Counted from the first letter of the stretch, positions 41,993 to 51,971 are shown. The stretch: 64,000 bases of DNA from Chryseobacterium paludis (GCF_025403485.1 NZ_CP099966.1:3881001-3945000); one strand, 5' to 3'. Made by a program: numbers and translations. The notes: a model not told the origin generated them from the letters alone.

Positions 41993-44710
41993 CTATTTCA
42001 TGAAATAACTAAAATAAGAACAACTTCCCATAAGGCTTTTAGCTGCCTCAGTATCCGAGTACTGGGTTTTCAATAATGCAAAATAGGTACGGAACTTTTG
42101 ATTCTTCGTATCATCCAACTGTTTTTGATATGCATCACTTTTTTCAGAGTACTTCGGATCAGAGTAGCTGATCTTAGATGGGTTGTTTGCTTCATACTGA
42201 TAGTATTTCCCCTGTTCAGCACTAGCCATCTGAAATAGTATTCTTGCTTTCTCTTCTTTGTTTGCCGATAGATCCAATGCCTTTTTATAATAGTTAATAG
42301 CCAGATCAAAATTATCAGGTTCCATATAAGATTTATCAAGGAAATTTTTGTAATAATACTGATAAGGTGTCTTCTTATCTGTATTCCAAAAATCATATTT
42401 ACCTCCATTACTGTTGTCGACATCCATTACGAACAATTGTCTGTAATAACCGAGAATAGAAGTGTTATATAATAAATTTCCAATAAGCTGACTGGCTTTA
42501 GCCGCTTTTTCATCTTTTCCACTGCTCATCTTTTTAAGCTGGATCGCTGCATCAGCTAACTCAAGTTTATTCATTGTTGTTTTAATGAAAGGAAACTGAG
42601 TGTAATTTTCATTTTCCATACTTATACCAGCAATACTTTCAAAGCTTTCCCAAACATTATGACCAAATACATAGCTCGGAATATTTCTGAAACCATTGTA
42701 TTCACCGTCTGCATACTTGTGTGGAACCTTTGGTTGCTCACTTGAAACCCAGTCATAATTGATTCTTGGAATCCCAACAAAATCCTGAGCCTTCTGATAA
42801 TAAGATTTAGCTTTTTCAAAGTCAGCCATTCTCATTGCGCGGTCGCCATAGATCACTCCAAAAAAAGCATCAATATTTCCTACATCATCCATGTTTTTGG
42901 CAATGATCTGTTGTTCAAACTGATTCTTATTTGGTTTTTTATAAAAATCCTCAACACTCTTCACTAAACTGGAGTTAGGGTTATATTGAAGATCAGAAAG
43001 TTTATTACTCATCAAGAATGACTTTCCATCTTCTCCCTGAAGGAAGTAACGGTTTGCTAAAACATCTTTAAGGAAAGAAGCGGTAGAAGGAACAGGACCA
43101 TAATAGTCATCATAATCAGTTCTTGTGCTGTCTTTTTTTACCTCTTTTTCGATAAAATATTCAGGATAATCTTTCATTAAATGATCCTCATATTCTGAAG
43201 TTATTTTAGGCTGAGATACAATGTCATTCAGAACTTTCATTCTTTTTATTTCTTCAAGGTACTCTGGATTGGTTGTTTTGATGTCTTCCAGGATTTCTGT
43301 ACTTGCTTTGTAATCTTTTTTCAGAAATTTCAGATAGGCATCTGCAATTTGCCAATACTCATCTTTTGATTTCTCTTTCGTCTTTTCGGTAAACTTTTCA
43401 AGATCATCCAGAAAATCTTTCTGATCTTTGTCGCCATACCAGTAGCCTGCATTTTTTGTGTAGAACGGAATTCTGTTAGGATTATCTAATAGCTCATCAT
43501 CGCTTTGATCAGATTTCCCATCGGCGGTCTTGTCTGATTTGGATCCACCAAACAGGTTCTTAAAAAATCTAACGATTTTCTGCCAGAATGAAAGCTCCTT
43601 TTCTTTCACCTTTGTTGTTTCTGTCTTCGTTGCTTCCGTAGAAGTCTTGGATCCTTCTTTTTGAACAGTTGCATTATCTGTGTCATCGGAAGTGTAATAA
43701 TAAGTAGGAAGATAAGTTCGTTCCAGTTCATTGATACTTCTCACGGCCATTACTTTCAAAATTTCCGAATCAGGATTGATGTCGTACATCTTTTCCATGA
43801 TTGGAATTGGATTTGTGAAATCTTCGTATCCCAAAAGAAAATATGCCATGTTTTTTTCATTATCAGTTCCAGCTCTTTTTAAAATGTTATTAAAAGAAGC
43901 CGTATCCGAAAGTTTCATAGAAACAAAGGCTGACTCTTTACGGCTGTCACTATTCATAAAGACCTGGAAGAAGTTCCAGTTGGCATCGCTGTTCATTTCC
44001 AGACCTCTTTGTGCTCCTGCCAGTTGGTCGAGAGCCATAAAGTAAGGTGCTCCTTTCAATCTGATGGGTTCAACATAGGTTTTGAAAGCCTGAACTGCTG
44101 CATCGTAATTTCTGGTATAATGATTCAAACGTACGAGCTGATAGCCATATCGTTGTTTGATTTCAGAATTCTTAGCAGCGTTATATAGAGAAGTTAAAGC
44201 AGAAATTGTTTTGCTGTAATCAAGGTTTGTAGCATTCTTATCATTTTGAGTCCCTCCATAAAAATAAGAATTAGGGTTTTCAACGAAGTTAATCCTCATA
44301 TAGGGTTCGAGGTATTTAGCTTCAATTAAATAATCAATTCCTTCATGATATTTTTGATAGAATCCTGAACCCAGTTTTTTTAGTAATTGATTATTTGGAT
44401 TTCCTTTCTTTAATTCATTAAGGTCATTCATACCCATTTTATTTACCAGATAATCTGTTTCAGCGTAACTTAATTGATTACCGAAGAACTTTTTCCATGC
44501 TCCAATATTTTCATCCGGAATTTGAGATGATTTAAAATCTGTGTAAAATCTTGTCGAGTAACTATGAAGGAATGGTAGATAAGATTTATCTTTTATGATG
44601 CTCTGAGTAAAGAGATTAAAATATTCATAGTCAGGGTCTGACCATGCACACGCTTCATACTTCGTATAGAAAAGTGACACGACGGCAAGAGAAAGAATAT
44701 ACTTTTTCAT
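41993..44710 (-). CDS. Large exported TPR-like protein, unknown function
   Basis: 905 residues with an N-terminal signal (ILSLAVVSLFYTKYEACAWS). Helical repeats spread over about 150-330 and 440-880 (YQLVRLNHYTRNYDAAVQAF, YLKFLKKDYKASTEILEDIK, ADFEKAKSYYQKAQDF). A Thr/Lys/Ser-rich linker with one hydrophobic or amphipathic patch (about 360-400: LSFWQKIVRFFKNLFGG) breaks the repeats. I do not recognise a named family. Comparable genes occur in Flavobacteriia next to the two lipoprotein/secreted genes that precede it here, which suggests an envelope complex. Confidence 0.75.
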   Translation of the reverse strand: MKKYILSLAVVSLFYTKYEACAWSDPDYEYFNLFTQSIIKDKSYLPFLHSYSTRFYTDFKSSQIPDENIGAWKKFFGNQLSYAETDYLVNKMGMNDLNELKKGNPNNQLLKKLGSGFYQKYHEGIDYLIEAKYLEPYMRINFVENPNSYFYGGTQNDKNATNLDYSKTISALTSLYNAAKNSEIKQRYGYQLVRLNHYTRNYDAAVQAFKTYVEPIRLKGAPYFMALDQLAGAQRGLEMNSDANWNFFQVFMNSDSRKESAFVSMKLSDTASFNNILKRAGTDNEKNMAYFLLGYEDFTNPIPIMEKMYDINPDSEILKVMAVRSINELERTYLPTYYYTSDDTDNATVQKEGSKTSTEATKTETTKVKEKELSFWQKIVRFFKNLFGGSKSDKTADGKSDQSDDELLDNPNRIPFYTKNAGYWYGDKDQKDFLDDLEKFTEKTKEKSKDEYWQIADAYLKFLKKDYKASTEILEDIKTTNPEYLEEIKRMKVLNDIVSQPKITSEYEDHLMKDYPEYFIEKEVKKDSTRTDYDDYYGPVPSTASFLKDVLANRYFLQGEDGKSFLMSNKLSDLQYNPNSSLVKSVEDFYKKPNKNQFEQQIIAKNMDDVGNIDAFFGVIYGDRAMRMADFEKAKSYYQKAQDFVGIPRINYDWVSSEQPKVPHKYADGEYNGFRNIPSYVFGHNVWESFESIAGISMENENYTQFPFIKTTMNKLELADAAIQLKKMSSGKDEKAAKASQLIGNLLYNTSILGYYRQLFVMDVDNSNGGKYDFWNTDKKTPYQYYYKNFLDKSYMEPDNFDLAINYYKKALDLSANKEEKARILFQMASAEQGKYYQYEANNPSKISYSDPKYSEKSDAYQKQLDDTKNQKFRTYFALLKTQYSDTEAAKSLMGSCSYFSYFMK

Positions 44711-44758
44711 ATTGGTTTTTGATGTTTTTTTGTTGTGATTTTATAATGTTTCGCAATT

Positions 44759-45760
44759 TTAAAAATCACCCTGAAATTGAGATGTTAGATTAAAATTTTG
44801 ATTACTAACAAATTTACTATCTAATTGATAATAAATAATATTAAACTGCGATATTTTTTTATCCAAAAACGAGATTACATCATTACGCTGTTCACTTGTA
44901 ACTTGTTCAACTTTTATCTTAAAACCTTTATTTAAATAACTTCCAAAGTAAAATCCGTCTTTTAAAATTTCGCTTTCGTGATCTGATATTTTTTTGAAGT
45001 TTGGGTTTTTCAGATCTTTGTCAGATAATGCGTTGATCAGTTTATGTTTTCCTAAGTGGTTTGTAACAATTCCCCAAGAATAAATAGGCAGCGCCACATC
45101 AATTTTCTTGATAGGGTAGTTTTCTAGTTTTGAAAGATAGCTTTTTAAAATATTGACGTCCAGTATGGAATTTTTATCAGATGTTTCCAAAGGTGAAGAA
45201 GTGGAATAACACATCAGATAAACTTTTGTCACAGGAGGTATGCCCATTTGCATTTTATCCTTTACCTGGTGAAGGCGAAGGGTGCAATTTATTTCTTTAC
45301 CAGAGATTTTTTTTAGCTCTTTTAAAAAATTGAAATAATCATCACGGGTTCCTGCTGTCCAGTCACAATCTATTTGTATTTCCTGATTGACTTTTAAATG
45401 ATATTGAGTAATTTTCTTTTGGATTAAATCGTTAACATGTTTAGCGAGAAATTGTATCTCGTCCATTGAAATGTTCAGGAAAGTCGGATTTGTTATAAAT
45501 ACTGTTGGGACTATTTGTTTATCTGTTTGAAAACTAGGGTCTTTGGTAATAACTGCTACAGGCTCAAATCTCCCATTTACCTTGTCAATATCAAAAAATC
45601 TTGTATATAAATAAGGTGTTGTAACTTCATTTAAGGCTTTTTTCTCTTCCAGCTCTAACGAAAGTTTCGTTTTCCAGTAATAAAAAGTATACGGATGCTC
45701 TGTCTTTTTGCTACATGAAGTAAGCAAAATGAGGACTATTAAAAACTTGGCTATTTTCAT
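44759..45760 (-). CDS. Lipoprotein, unknown function, possible TIM-barrel fold
   Basis: 333 residues. SPII signal ending at Cys16 (VLILLTSC) followed by SKKTEH. Blocks such as VNQEIQIDCDWTAGTRDDYF and YPIKKIDVALPIYSWGIV, with evenly spaced strands, recall glycoside-hydrolase-like TIM barrels (GH18-type searches would test this). No certain catalytic DxxDxDxE motif is seen. It overlaps the upstream gene by one base and precedes the large TPR gene by 48 bp, so the three form an operon. Confidence 0.7.
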   Translation of the reverse strand: MKIAKFLIVLILLTSCSKKTEHPYTFYYWKTKLSLELEEKKALNEVTTPYLYTRFFDIDKVNGRFEPVAVITKDPSFQTDKQIVPTVFITNPTFLNISMDEIQFLAKHVNDLIQKKITQYHLKVNQEIQIDCDWTAGTRDDYFNFLKELKKISGKEINCTLRLHQVKDKMQMGIPPVTKVYLMCYSTSSPLETSDKNSILDVNILKSYLSKLENYPIKKIDVALPIYSWGIVTNHLGKHKLINALSDKDLKNPNFKKISDHESEILKDGFYFGSYLNKGFKIKVEQVTSEQRNDVISFLDKKISQFNIIYYQLDSKFVSNQNFNLTSQFQGDF

Positions 45761-46185
45761 TATTGATAAAAAACGCTTTCACAGGTACAACTTCCTTTAT
45801 CACTTTCTAAGGCAGAACAACAATCTTCAGATTTCTGAATATTTCCTTTTTCGTCAGTAAGATAGATTTTTTCTTTATCAAACTTTACATAAAATATTTC
45901 ATTAAACTTCTTGAATTGTGCTTTCATTACTGTAGGGTTATACTTTCCAGCATTCATTTCCTCAGTGGTCTCTTCTCCACTAGCCTGATTTACCTGAACA
46001 TAACCAAAATATACATCACCATTCTTTTTTACATCAAGATAATATGCTGGTGTCCCGGTTCCACTATAACCTTCCACAATGTTGAAGGATCTTTTGCCAG
46101 TGAAGGGCGCTTTTGACTGGGCGAAAGAAAAAATGCTTATACACAGAATAAATAAGCTGAATACCTTTTTCATTTTTTTTATCAA
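45760..46185 (-). CDS. Small secreted protein with C-terminal cysteines
   Basis: 141 residues; the second Met (MKKVFSLFILCISIFSFAQ) may be the real start. After the signal peptide lie beta-strands (AYYLDVKKNGDVYFGYVQV) and a C-terminal Cys cluster (EDCCSALESDKGSCTCESVF). No family recognised. First gene of the three-gene envelope operon; its stop shares one base with the next start codon (TAATG). Confidence 0.68.
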   Translation of the reverse strand: MIKKMKKVFSLFILCISIFSFAQSKAPFTGKRSFNIVEGYSGTGTPAYYLDVKKNGDVYFGYVQVNQASGEETTEEMNAGKYNPTVMKAQFKKFNEIFYVKFDKEKIYLTDEKGNIQKSEDCCSALESDKGSCTCESVFYQ

Positions 46186-46271
46186 ATTTAAAAATATTTA
46201 GGCAAGAATTAGACCGTAAAAACCCGGTATTTAGGTTAGTTTTTAAGTTTTAAAGAAAGGCGTAAAAAATA

Positions 46272-46297
46272 AAACCATCCCAATAAAGGAATGGTTT
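46272..46297 (-). terminator. Probable terminator of the glp operon
   Basis: AAACCATCC pairs with GGAATGGTTT (one bulge) around a short loop, and the minus strand continues in T-rich sequence. It lies 23 bp past the last gene of the operon. Confidence 0.65.
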
Positions 46298-46319
46298 ATT
46301 TAATATAGAAAAAAGAGTA

Positions 46320-47120
46320 TTAGAATACTGTTGCTGCAAGTTGAATTCTCGCATATTTATTAGAAGGATTCCACATTGCCATCATAGAAACTGGAAGTGT
46401 ATAATGCTCTGTTATTTTTAAAGCTTTAGTTGCTTTTATACCAACATTCACTATATCGAAACTGTTTTTTCCATTTCCATATAAAAAAGTACTGTCATTA
46501 AAAGCAAATCCACCACCTACGAAAGCATCGAGATTTACCTTTTGATGGGCAATTACAGGATAACTCACTTGTACATAAGTAGAATATTTATTCTTTTTAT
46601 AACTTCCATCCGGCTCCAAAACTACTTCTCCAGCATTGGCTCCACCATATAACATAATATCAGCTTCAACATTTAAAGGAAATGAGGGTCCAAAAGTATA
46701 ATTGGTCCTTAGATCAATAATATGTGCCGTTCTTCTATTAGAGTAATTAAAGATGTCATCTGAGGCAACGGTTGTATTGATGTTTCTGGAATTAAATAAA
46801 TCCCATAATCCAATATAAATCCGCCCATCTGAGTACTGAACATAATAATTGATTTCCTTGTAATGCGTACCATCTTTATCATCGGTTAAAGAAGATGCGC
46901 CCCATATTCCGACTTTCCATTTTTTTTCTTTATCCAGAGCGTAAGAAAGATTTCCCATTACCACAGGTTTATCTGTAATAATTAATCCTCGCCATAAATG
47001 GTTGTTCTGAATATTAGCGGTGAAATCTAGACGACCTTCGTCTTTGGTTTCTGTATTCTCCTGGGCAAAAAGAGACCCTGTACCTAAAATAATTAGGCAT
47101 ATAAAAAATAGTTTTTTCAT
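46320..47120 (-). CDS. Predicted outer-membrane beta-barrel protein in the glp operon
   Basis: 266 residues with a signal peptide (LILGTGSLFAQ, to residue 20). Alternating strands with aromatic ends (LDFTANIQNNHLWRGLIITD, KWKVGIWGASS, EINYYVQYSDGRIYIGLWDL) and a C-terminal strand ending in Phe (YARIQLAATVF) indicate an outer-membrane barrel of about 12 strands. It starts 18 bp after glpF and ends the glpD-glpK-glpF operon, so a role in glycerol or glycerophosphodiester passage across the outer membrane is plausible. This is inferred from context and topology only. Confidence 0.75.
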   Translation of the reverse strand: MKKLFFICLIILGTGSLFAQENTETKDEGRLDFTANIQNNHLWRGLIITDKPVVMGNLSYALDKEKKWKVGIWGASSLTDDKDGTHYKEINYYVQYSDGRIYIGLWDLFNSRNINTTVASDDIFNYSNRRTAHIIDLRTNYTFGPSFPLNVEADIMLYGGANAGEVVLEPDGSYKKNKYSTYVQVSYPVIAHQKVNLDAFVGGGFAFNDSTFLYGNGKNSFDIVNVGIKATKALKITEHYTLPVSMMAMWNPSNKYARIQLAATVF

Positions 47121-47138
47121 TGTGTAAACTTTCTTTAG

Positions 47139-47870
47139 TTAACTTAAAGCGAGGTGCAATAAAGCCGCAAGAGTTGCTCCTAAAATAGGTCCCGCAATAG
47201 GAATCCAGGCGTAGCCCCAGTCACTTCCTCCTTTTACAGGAAGAATTGCATGCATAATTCTTGGTCCTAAATCACGAGCAGGATTAATAGCATAACCTGT
47301 CGTTCCTCCTAAAGATAGACCGATTGCCCAAACCAACAATGTAACAGGTAGAGCTCCAATTGTTCCCAAACCGATCTTAGCATTTGGATCATTGTTTAAA
47401 GTGAGATTCGGATCAGCAAAATGGAAGATCACAAAAACAAGAACGAATGTCCCAATGATTTCACTAATGAGATTTGAAATAGGTTTTCTAATCGCTGGGC
47501 CAGTACTGAAACATGCTAGTTTTGCACCTTCATCTTCTGTAATGGCAAAATGGTCTTTATTAAATACCCAAACCAAAAAAGCACCTAACATTGCACCAAT
47601 CATTTCTCCGGCGATATATGTCGGAACTAAGTCCCATGAAAATTTTCCTGCGATGGCTAAACCTAATGTTACTGCAGGATTCAGATGGGCACCACTGATT
47701 GGCCCTGCAATGGTTACACCAACGAAAACTGCCAGAGCCCAAGCCGTGGTAATCACAATCCAGCCGGAACCGTTACCTTTCGTTCCTTTTAAAACAACGT
47801 TTGCCACTACGCCGTTTCCGAGTAGTATCATAAGCATTGTCCCGATAATTTCTGCTATAAATGGAGTCAT
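47139..47870 (-). CDS. glpF: Glycerol facilitator (MIP/aquaglyceroporin)
   Basis: 243 residues with six membrane helices and both NPA half-helix motifs: GAHLNPAVTLG and YAINPARDLGPR. The Asp after the second NPAR is the residue that marks glycerol facilitators over strict water channels. It lets glycerol diffuse across the inner membrane, where GlpK traps it. It lies 24 bp downstream of glpK. Confidence 0.95.
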   Translation of the reverse strand: MTPFIAEIIGTMLMILLGNGVVANVVLKGTKGNGSGWIVITTAWALAVFVGVTIAGPISGAHLNPAVTLGLAIAGKFSWDLVPTYIAGEMIGAMLGAFLVWVFNKDHFAITEDEGAKLACFSTGPAIRKPISNLISEIIGTFVLVFVIFHFADPNLTLNNDPNAKIGLGTIGALPVTLLVWAIGLSLGGTTGYAINPARDLGPRIMHAILPVKGGSDWGYAWIPIAGPILGATLAALLHLALS

Positions 47871-47894
47871 AGTTTATGTTTTGTTTAATGGAAG

Positions 47895-49391
47895 TTAATC
47901 TTCTATCCAGTTTTGAGAGCGCTTTACAGCTTTGTTCCATAAATGGATCATTTTATCCGCTTTCTCTTTTTCCAGTTCAGGTTGGAAATGTTTATCTACG
48001 ATCCACTGAGATTGGATTTCATCAATGTTCTTCCAATACCCTACAGCAAGGCCTGCAAGATAAGCAGCTCCCAATGCTGTTGTTTCTAAGGTTTTTGGTC
48101 TTGTTATTTTGACTCCTAGTAGATCTGATTGGATTTGCATCAGTAAATCACTTTTGGAAGCTCCACCGTCAACTCTTAATTCAAGACTACCAGTTCCTGC
48201 ATCGGCCTCCATTGCTTTTACAATATCGTAAACCTGGAATGCAATTCCTTCTAAAGTTGCTCTTGCAATATGTGCATTTGTTGTTCCACGGGTTATCCCT
48301 ACAATTGCTCCTCTGGCATATTGATCCCAGTAAGGGGCTCCTAAACCTGTAAGCGCAGGAACGAAATAAACTCCGCCGTTATCTTCAACGCTTTTAGCAA
48401 GATCATTGATCTCATCAGCTGAGTTGATCAATTTAAGGCCATCTCTCACCCACTGTATTGCGGCACCACCAACAAAAACACTGCCTTCTAAAGCATAATT
48501 TACTTCACCATTGATTTTCCATGCAACAGTGGTCAGTAAATTGTTTTTAGAATGAACGGCCTCTTTTCCTGTATTCATTAATAGGAAGCATCCTGTACCA
48601 TATGTGTTTTTAACCATTCCTGGAGTAGTACACATTTGTCCGAATAAAGCTGCCTGTTGATCTCCTGCTATTCCTGCAATTGGAATTTTAGTGGAAAATA
48701 GAGTAGTTGCTGTTTCTCCATAGATCTCACTGCTTTGCTTAACTTCAGGCAGGATGGCTTTTGGAATATTAAATAACTCTAAAAGTTCATTATCCCACTC
48801 TAACGTCTGGATATTAAGAAGCATAGTTCGGCTCGCATTAGAAACATCTGTAATGAACATTTTGCCACGTGTAAGTTTCCATACCAACCAGGTATCAACG
48901 GTGCCAAAACACAATTTACCTGCTTCTGCTTTTTCTCTTGCTCCTTCTACATTGTCAAGAATCCACTTTAGCTTAGTCGCTGAAAAGTAAGCATCCAGTA
49001 CCAGTCCCGTTTTCTCTTTGATCATGTCCGTATATCCTTGCTCTTTTAAAGAGTCACAATATTTAGACGTTCTCCTGTCTTGCCATACGATAGCATTATA
49101 AACAGGATCACCAGATTCTTTATCCCAAACGATCGTAGTTTCACGTTGATTGGTAATACCTATTGCGGCAACTTCCAATCCTGAAATACCTGCTTTAGCT
49201 ATAACTTCAGCTGCTACCGAAACCTGAGAAGACCAAATTTCGTTAGGGTCATGTTCTACCCATCCGGGGGTAGGAAATATCTGTTCAAAACTTTTCTGAG
49301 AAACAAATTCTATTTCTCCGCTGTGATTGAATAAAATGGCTCTTGACGAGGTTGTACCTTGGTCCAGAGCGAGAATCAACTTTTCACTCAT
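47895..49391 (-). CDS. glpK: Glycerol kinase
   Basis: 498 residues, the usual length. FGGY-kinase signatures: [19 protein letters not shown] (N-terminal ATP/phosphate loop), [16 protein letters not shown], and [20 protein letters not shown] near the C-terminus. Phosphorylates glycerol to sn-glycerol 3-phosphate with ATP in the cytosol. Sits 19 bp after glpD and 24 bp before glpF. Confidence 0.97.
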   Translation of the reverse strand: MSEKLILALDQGTTSSRAILFNHSGEIEFVSQKSFEQIFPTPGWVEHDPNEIWSSQVSVAAEVIAKAGISGLEVAAIGITNQRETTIVWDKESGDPVYNAIVWQDRRTSKYCDSLKEQGYTDMIKEKTGLVLDAYFSATKLKWILDNVEGAREKAEAGKLCFGTVDTWLVWKLTRGKMFITDVSNASRTMLLNIQTLEWDNELLELFNIPKAILPEVKQSSEIYGETATTLFSTKIPIAGIAGDQQAALFGQMCTTPGMVKNTYGTGCFLLMNTGKEAVHSKNNLLTTVAWKINGEVNYALEGSVFVGGAAIQWVRDGLKLINSADEINDLAKSVEDNGGVYFVPALTGLGAPYWDQYARGAIVGITRGTTNAHIARATLEGIAFQVYDIVKAMEADAGTGSLELRVDGGASKSDLLMQIQSDLLGVKITRPKTLETTALGAAYLAGLAVGYWKNIDEIQSQWIVDKHFQPELEKEKADKMIHLWNKAVKRSQNWIED

Positions 49392-49410
49392 ACTGTGACA
49401 TTAATTAAGG

Positions 49411-51000
49411 TTAGATGGGTCTTGGTGAATAAGGAATCAGTAAATATCCTTTCGCCAATTCGATAAACTCTCTTTCCTGCTCATTGGCCCACTGCTCTGA
49501 ATATCCGTTTTCTTTTGCGATGATGAAAGCGATTTTGTGTGCACTGTCGATCGCAGCTCTAGCATCTAAAAATAATAAACGGACTCTTCGGGCAAGGATA
49601 TCCTCAATGGTCTGTGCCATTTCGCTTCGGATTGCCCAAATTGCTTCAGCAACTGTAAATGGATGATCAGGATGTATTTTTTCTGAAAATTCAGGATTGC
49701 TCTGTTGTAGTTTTTTGATTTCGGGTATGTCTGATCCGTAGACATATAAATGGTTGGTTCGATCAACCGCTTCAGGATTCATATTCCCATGAATGGAAAG
49801 ATGTTCGGTTTTAGAAGCTGTTGTTCCTAATTGATGAACCTGCATGGCTTTATCTATCGTGTCTTGTGCCATTTTACGGTAGGTTGTCCATTTTCCTCCA
49901 ATGATAGAAACCAAACCTGTATCAGATGTTACCACTTTATGACTTCGCGAAACTTCTTTCGTACTTTTGCTTCCGTCTTTTGGAGCAGCAAGTGGGCGAA
50001 GCCCTGCATACACTGATTTTACATCTTCCCGTGTTGGTTTTTTTGATAAATATTGTCTTGCTGTATTTAGAACAAATTTAATTTCTTCTTCCAGCGCACG
50101 AGGCTCAAAACTTTCGCTTTCAAGTAAGGTATCAGTTGTTCCTACTAAAGCTCTGTCGTGCCAAGGAACGACAAATAGAACTCTTCCATCCGAAGTTTTC
50201 GGAATCATGATAGCATCATCGCTTTTTAAGAAAGATTTATCCAAAACCAAATGGATTCCCTGACTAGGAACCACAAATTTTCCGTGTTTTGGATTATTCA
50301 TGTTTAATATGTCATTGGTGAAAACTCCGGTTGCGTTGATAACCACCTTTGCATGAATTTCGAATTGCTGTTTTGTAAACTGGTCTTCAGCAACTACACC
50401 AATTACTTTATCAGAATCGTTTTTAATTAGATTAATTACCTTAACATAATTAACAGCCGTTCCACCTTTTTCAATGATCGTTTGTGTTAAGTTAACTGCC
50501 AATCGTGCGTCATCAAACTGTCCGTCCTGATAAACGACCCCGCTTGCCAGGTTTTTTTGTTCAATAGTTGGCAGCTTTTCAATTGTTTTTAATTTACTAA
50601 TGTATCGAGTTTTGCCTAAGCTTAATTTTCCTGCAAGAAAATCGTAAATCGAAAGTCCAATTTTATAATAAATTCCTCCCCACCAAGTATAATTAGGAAT
50701 GATGAAAGATTGATTCTTTACTACATGAGCGGCATTTTTTGCCAGTAATCCTCTTTCCTTTAATGCTTCCTTTACCAAACCAATATCTCCCTGTGCTAAA
50801 TACCGTACGCCACCGTGTACCAGTTTTGTACTTCTGCTGGAAGTCGCTTTCGCAAAATCGTGAGATTCCAACAGTAACGTTTTAAATCCTCTGCTTACTG
50901 CGTCCAATGCCGAACCTAAACCGCTTGCTCCTCCACCAATGACCAGAAAGTCCCATTCTTTTACGGTGGTTAATTTGCTGAGTTCTTCATTTCGTTTCAT
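49411..51000 (-). CDS. glpD: FAD-dependent glycerol-3-phosphate dehydrogenase
   Basis: 529 residues. N-terminal FAD-binding motif VIGGGASGLGSALDAVSRG, followed by LVHGGVRYL and GPRPLAAP-like SVYAGLRPLAAPKDGSK. Oxidises glycerol 3-phosphate to dihydroxyacetone phosphate at the inner membrane and passes electrons to quinone. First gene of the operon, with a TAGCTTTG element 23 bp before its ATG and GTTTCG repeats between. Confidence 0.95.
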   Translation of the reverse strand: MKRNEELSKLTTVKEWDFLVIGGGASGLGSALDAVSRGFKTLLLESHDFAKATSSRSTKLVHGGVRYLAQGDIGLVKEALKERGLLAKNAAHVVKNQSFIIPNYTWWGGIYYKIGLSIYDFLAGKLSLGKTRYISKLKTIEKLPTIEQKNLASGVVYQDGQFDDARLAVNLTQTIIEKGGTAVNYVKVINLIKNDSDKVIGVVAEDQFTKQQFEIHAKVVINATGVFTNDILNMNNPKHGKFVVPSQGIHLVLDKSFLKSDDAIMIPKTSDGRVLFVVPWHDRALVGTTDTLLESESFEPRALEEEIKFVLNTARQYLSKKPTREDVKSVYAGLRPLAAPKDGSKSTKEVSRSHKVVTSDTGLVSIIGGKWTTYRKMAQDTIDKAMQVHQLGTTASKTEHLSIHGNMNPEAVDRTNHLYVYGSDIPEIKKLQQSNPEFSEKIHPDHPFTVAEAIWAIRSEMAQTIEDILARRVRLLFLDARAAIDSAHKIAFIIAKENGYSEQWANEQEREFIELAKGYLLIPYSPRPI

Positions 51001-51003
51001 AAT

Positions 51004-51019
51004 GTTTCGTTAAGTTTCG
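51004..51019. promoter_or_regulatory. Putative GlpR operator (GTTTCG direct repeat)
   Basis: GTTTCG occurs at 51004-51009 and 51014-51019, one helical turn apart, between the glpD -7 element and start codon. GAAAC on the same strand at 51044-51048 is a further, inverted half-site. DeoR-type repressors bind such repeated half-sites. Inferred by eye. Confidence 0.45.
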
Positions 51020-51023
51020 AATT

Positions 51024-51031
51024 CAAAGCTA
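51024..51031 (-). promoter_or_regulatory. -7 element of glpD
   Basis: TAGCTTTG on the minus strand, 23 bp upstream of the glpD ATG. The -33 element is not clear. Confidence 0.55.
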
Positions 51032-51092
51032 ATAATTAAAAATGAAACTAAAAAGAAAATAAGTGAAATTTTAATGTCTTGAAAAAAAATAA

Positions 51093-51100
51093 TAACTTTG
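51093..51100 (+). promoter_or_regulatory. -7 element of the DeoR/GlpR gene
   Basis: TAACTTTG, 14 bp before the ATG at 51115. It excludes the earlier in-frame TTG at 51079, which would lie upstream of the element. Confidence 0.55.
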
Positions 51101-51114
51101 GTGAAAGAAAAAGA

Positions 51115-51879
51115 ATGGAAAAATTAATACCAAGGCATAACGAGATACTGCATGAACTGGACAAAAAAGACTATGTTCTCGTACAAGAGTTATGTGAAAA
51201 GTATAATGTTTCTTCAGTTACGATTCGAAAGGATTTGAATTATTTAGAAAGCTTAGGTCTTCTTTTTCGAAATCATGGTGGTGCGAGTAAGCATGTAAGA
51301 TATGCTTATGAAAAGAATGTAGATGAAAAAGAAACAATTAATGTAGAAGCAAAACAAAGTATTGCTAAAGCTGCTCTAAAGCTGATTGAAGAAAACGACT
51401 GTATCATTCTGGCTTCTGGAACTACGATGCATTATCTTGCAAGGATGCTGGTGAACTTCGGAAGGCTTACAGTTCTTACTTCGTCATTAAGGGTTGCATT
51501 AGAGCTATGTAACAATCCCAACATTAATATTATACAGTTAGGCGGGGAAGTGAGAAAAAGTTCCACTTCAATCGTAGGTTCTATCTCTGAGACCATTCTT
51601 GCTCAGTTTTCTTGTAATAAACTATTTCTGGGTGTTGATGGGATTGATATGGATTTTGGAATCAGTACATCCAATGCAGCTGAAGCACATCTTAATCAAC
51701 TCATGATAGAGTGCTCCGATAAGGTGATGATATTGGCTGATTCATCAAAGCTGAATAAGAAAGGCTTTGGAAAGATTGCTTCTTTGGATAAAGTTGATTA
51801 TTTAATTACAGATGAAGCGATTCTGGAAGAAGATAAAAAGAACCTTGAAGAAATGGGTTTAAGTGTTATTACGAGATAG
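51115..51879 (+). CDS. DeoR/GlpR-family transcriptional regulator
   Basis: 254 residues from the ATG at 51115 (MEKLIPRHNEILHELDKKDY). The winged helix shows LVQELCEKYNVSSVTIRKDL and LGLLFRNHGGA. The C-terminal sugar-phosphate sensor domain (about 75-235) has ASGTTMHYLARML, LGGEVRKSSTSIVGS and FLGVDGIDMDFGISTSNAAE. Divergent from glpD across 114 bp, so it is likely the glycerol-3-phosphate-responsive repressor of the glp operon. Confidence 0.88.
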   Translation: MEKLIPRHNEILHELDKKDYVLVQELCEKYNVSSVTIRKDLNYLESLGLLFRNHGGASKHVRYAYEKNVDEKETINVEAKQSIAKAALKLIEENDCIILASGTTMHYLARMLVNFGRLTVLTSSLRVALELCNNPNINIIQLGGEVRKSSTSIVGSISETILAQFSCNKLFLGVDGIDMDFGISTSNAAEAHLNQLMIECSDKVMILADSSKLNKKGFGKIASLDKVDYLITDEAILEEDKKNLEEMGLSVITR

Positions 51880-51971
51880 CTTCCACCTTGTTCCGGGGTA
51901 AGTTCAAAATGCATTCTAAAGCATGTTTTATTTTGTAAGCTACTAAAAATCAAAATATTTTGCTATAAAAT

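Noticed and set aside
47392..47898. 168-residue plus-strand frame across glpF
   Set aside because: The minus strand encodes an unmistakable aquaglyceroporin with both NPA motifs.
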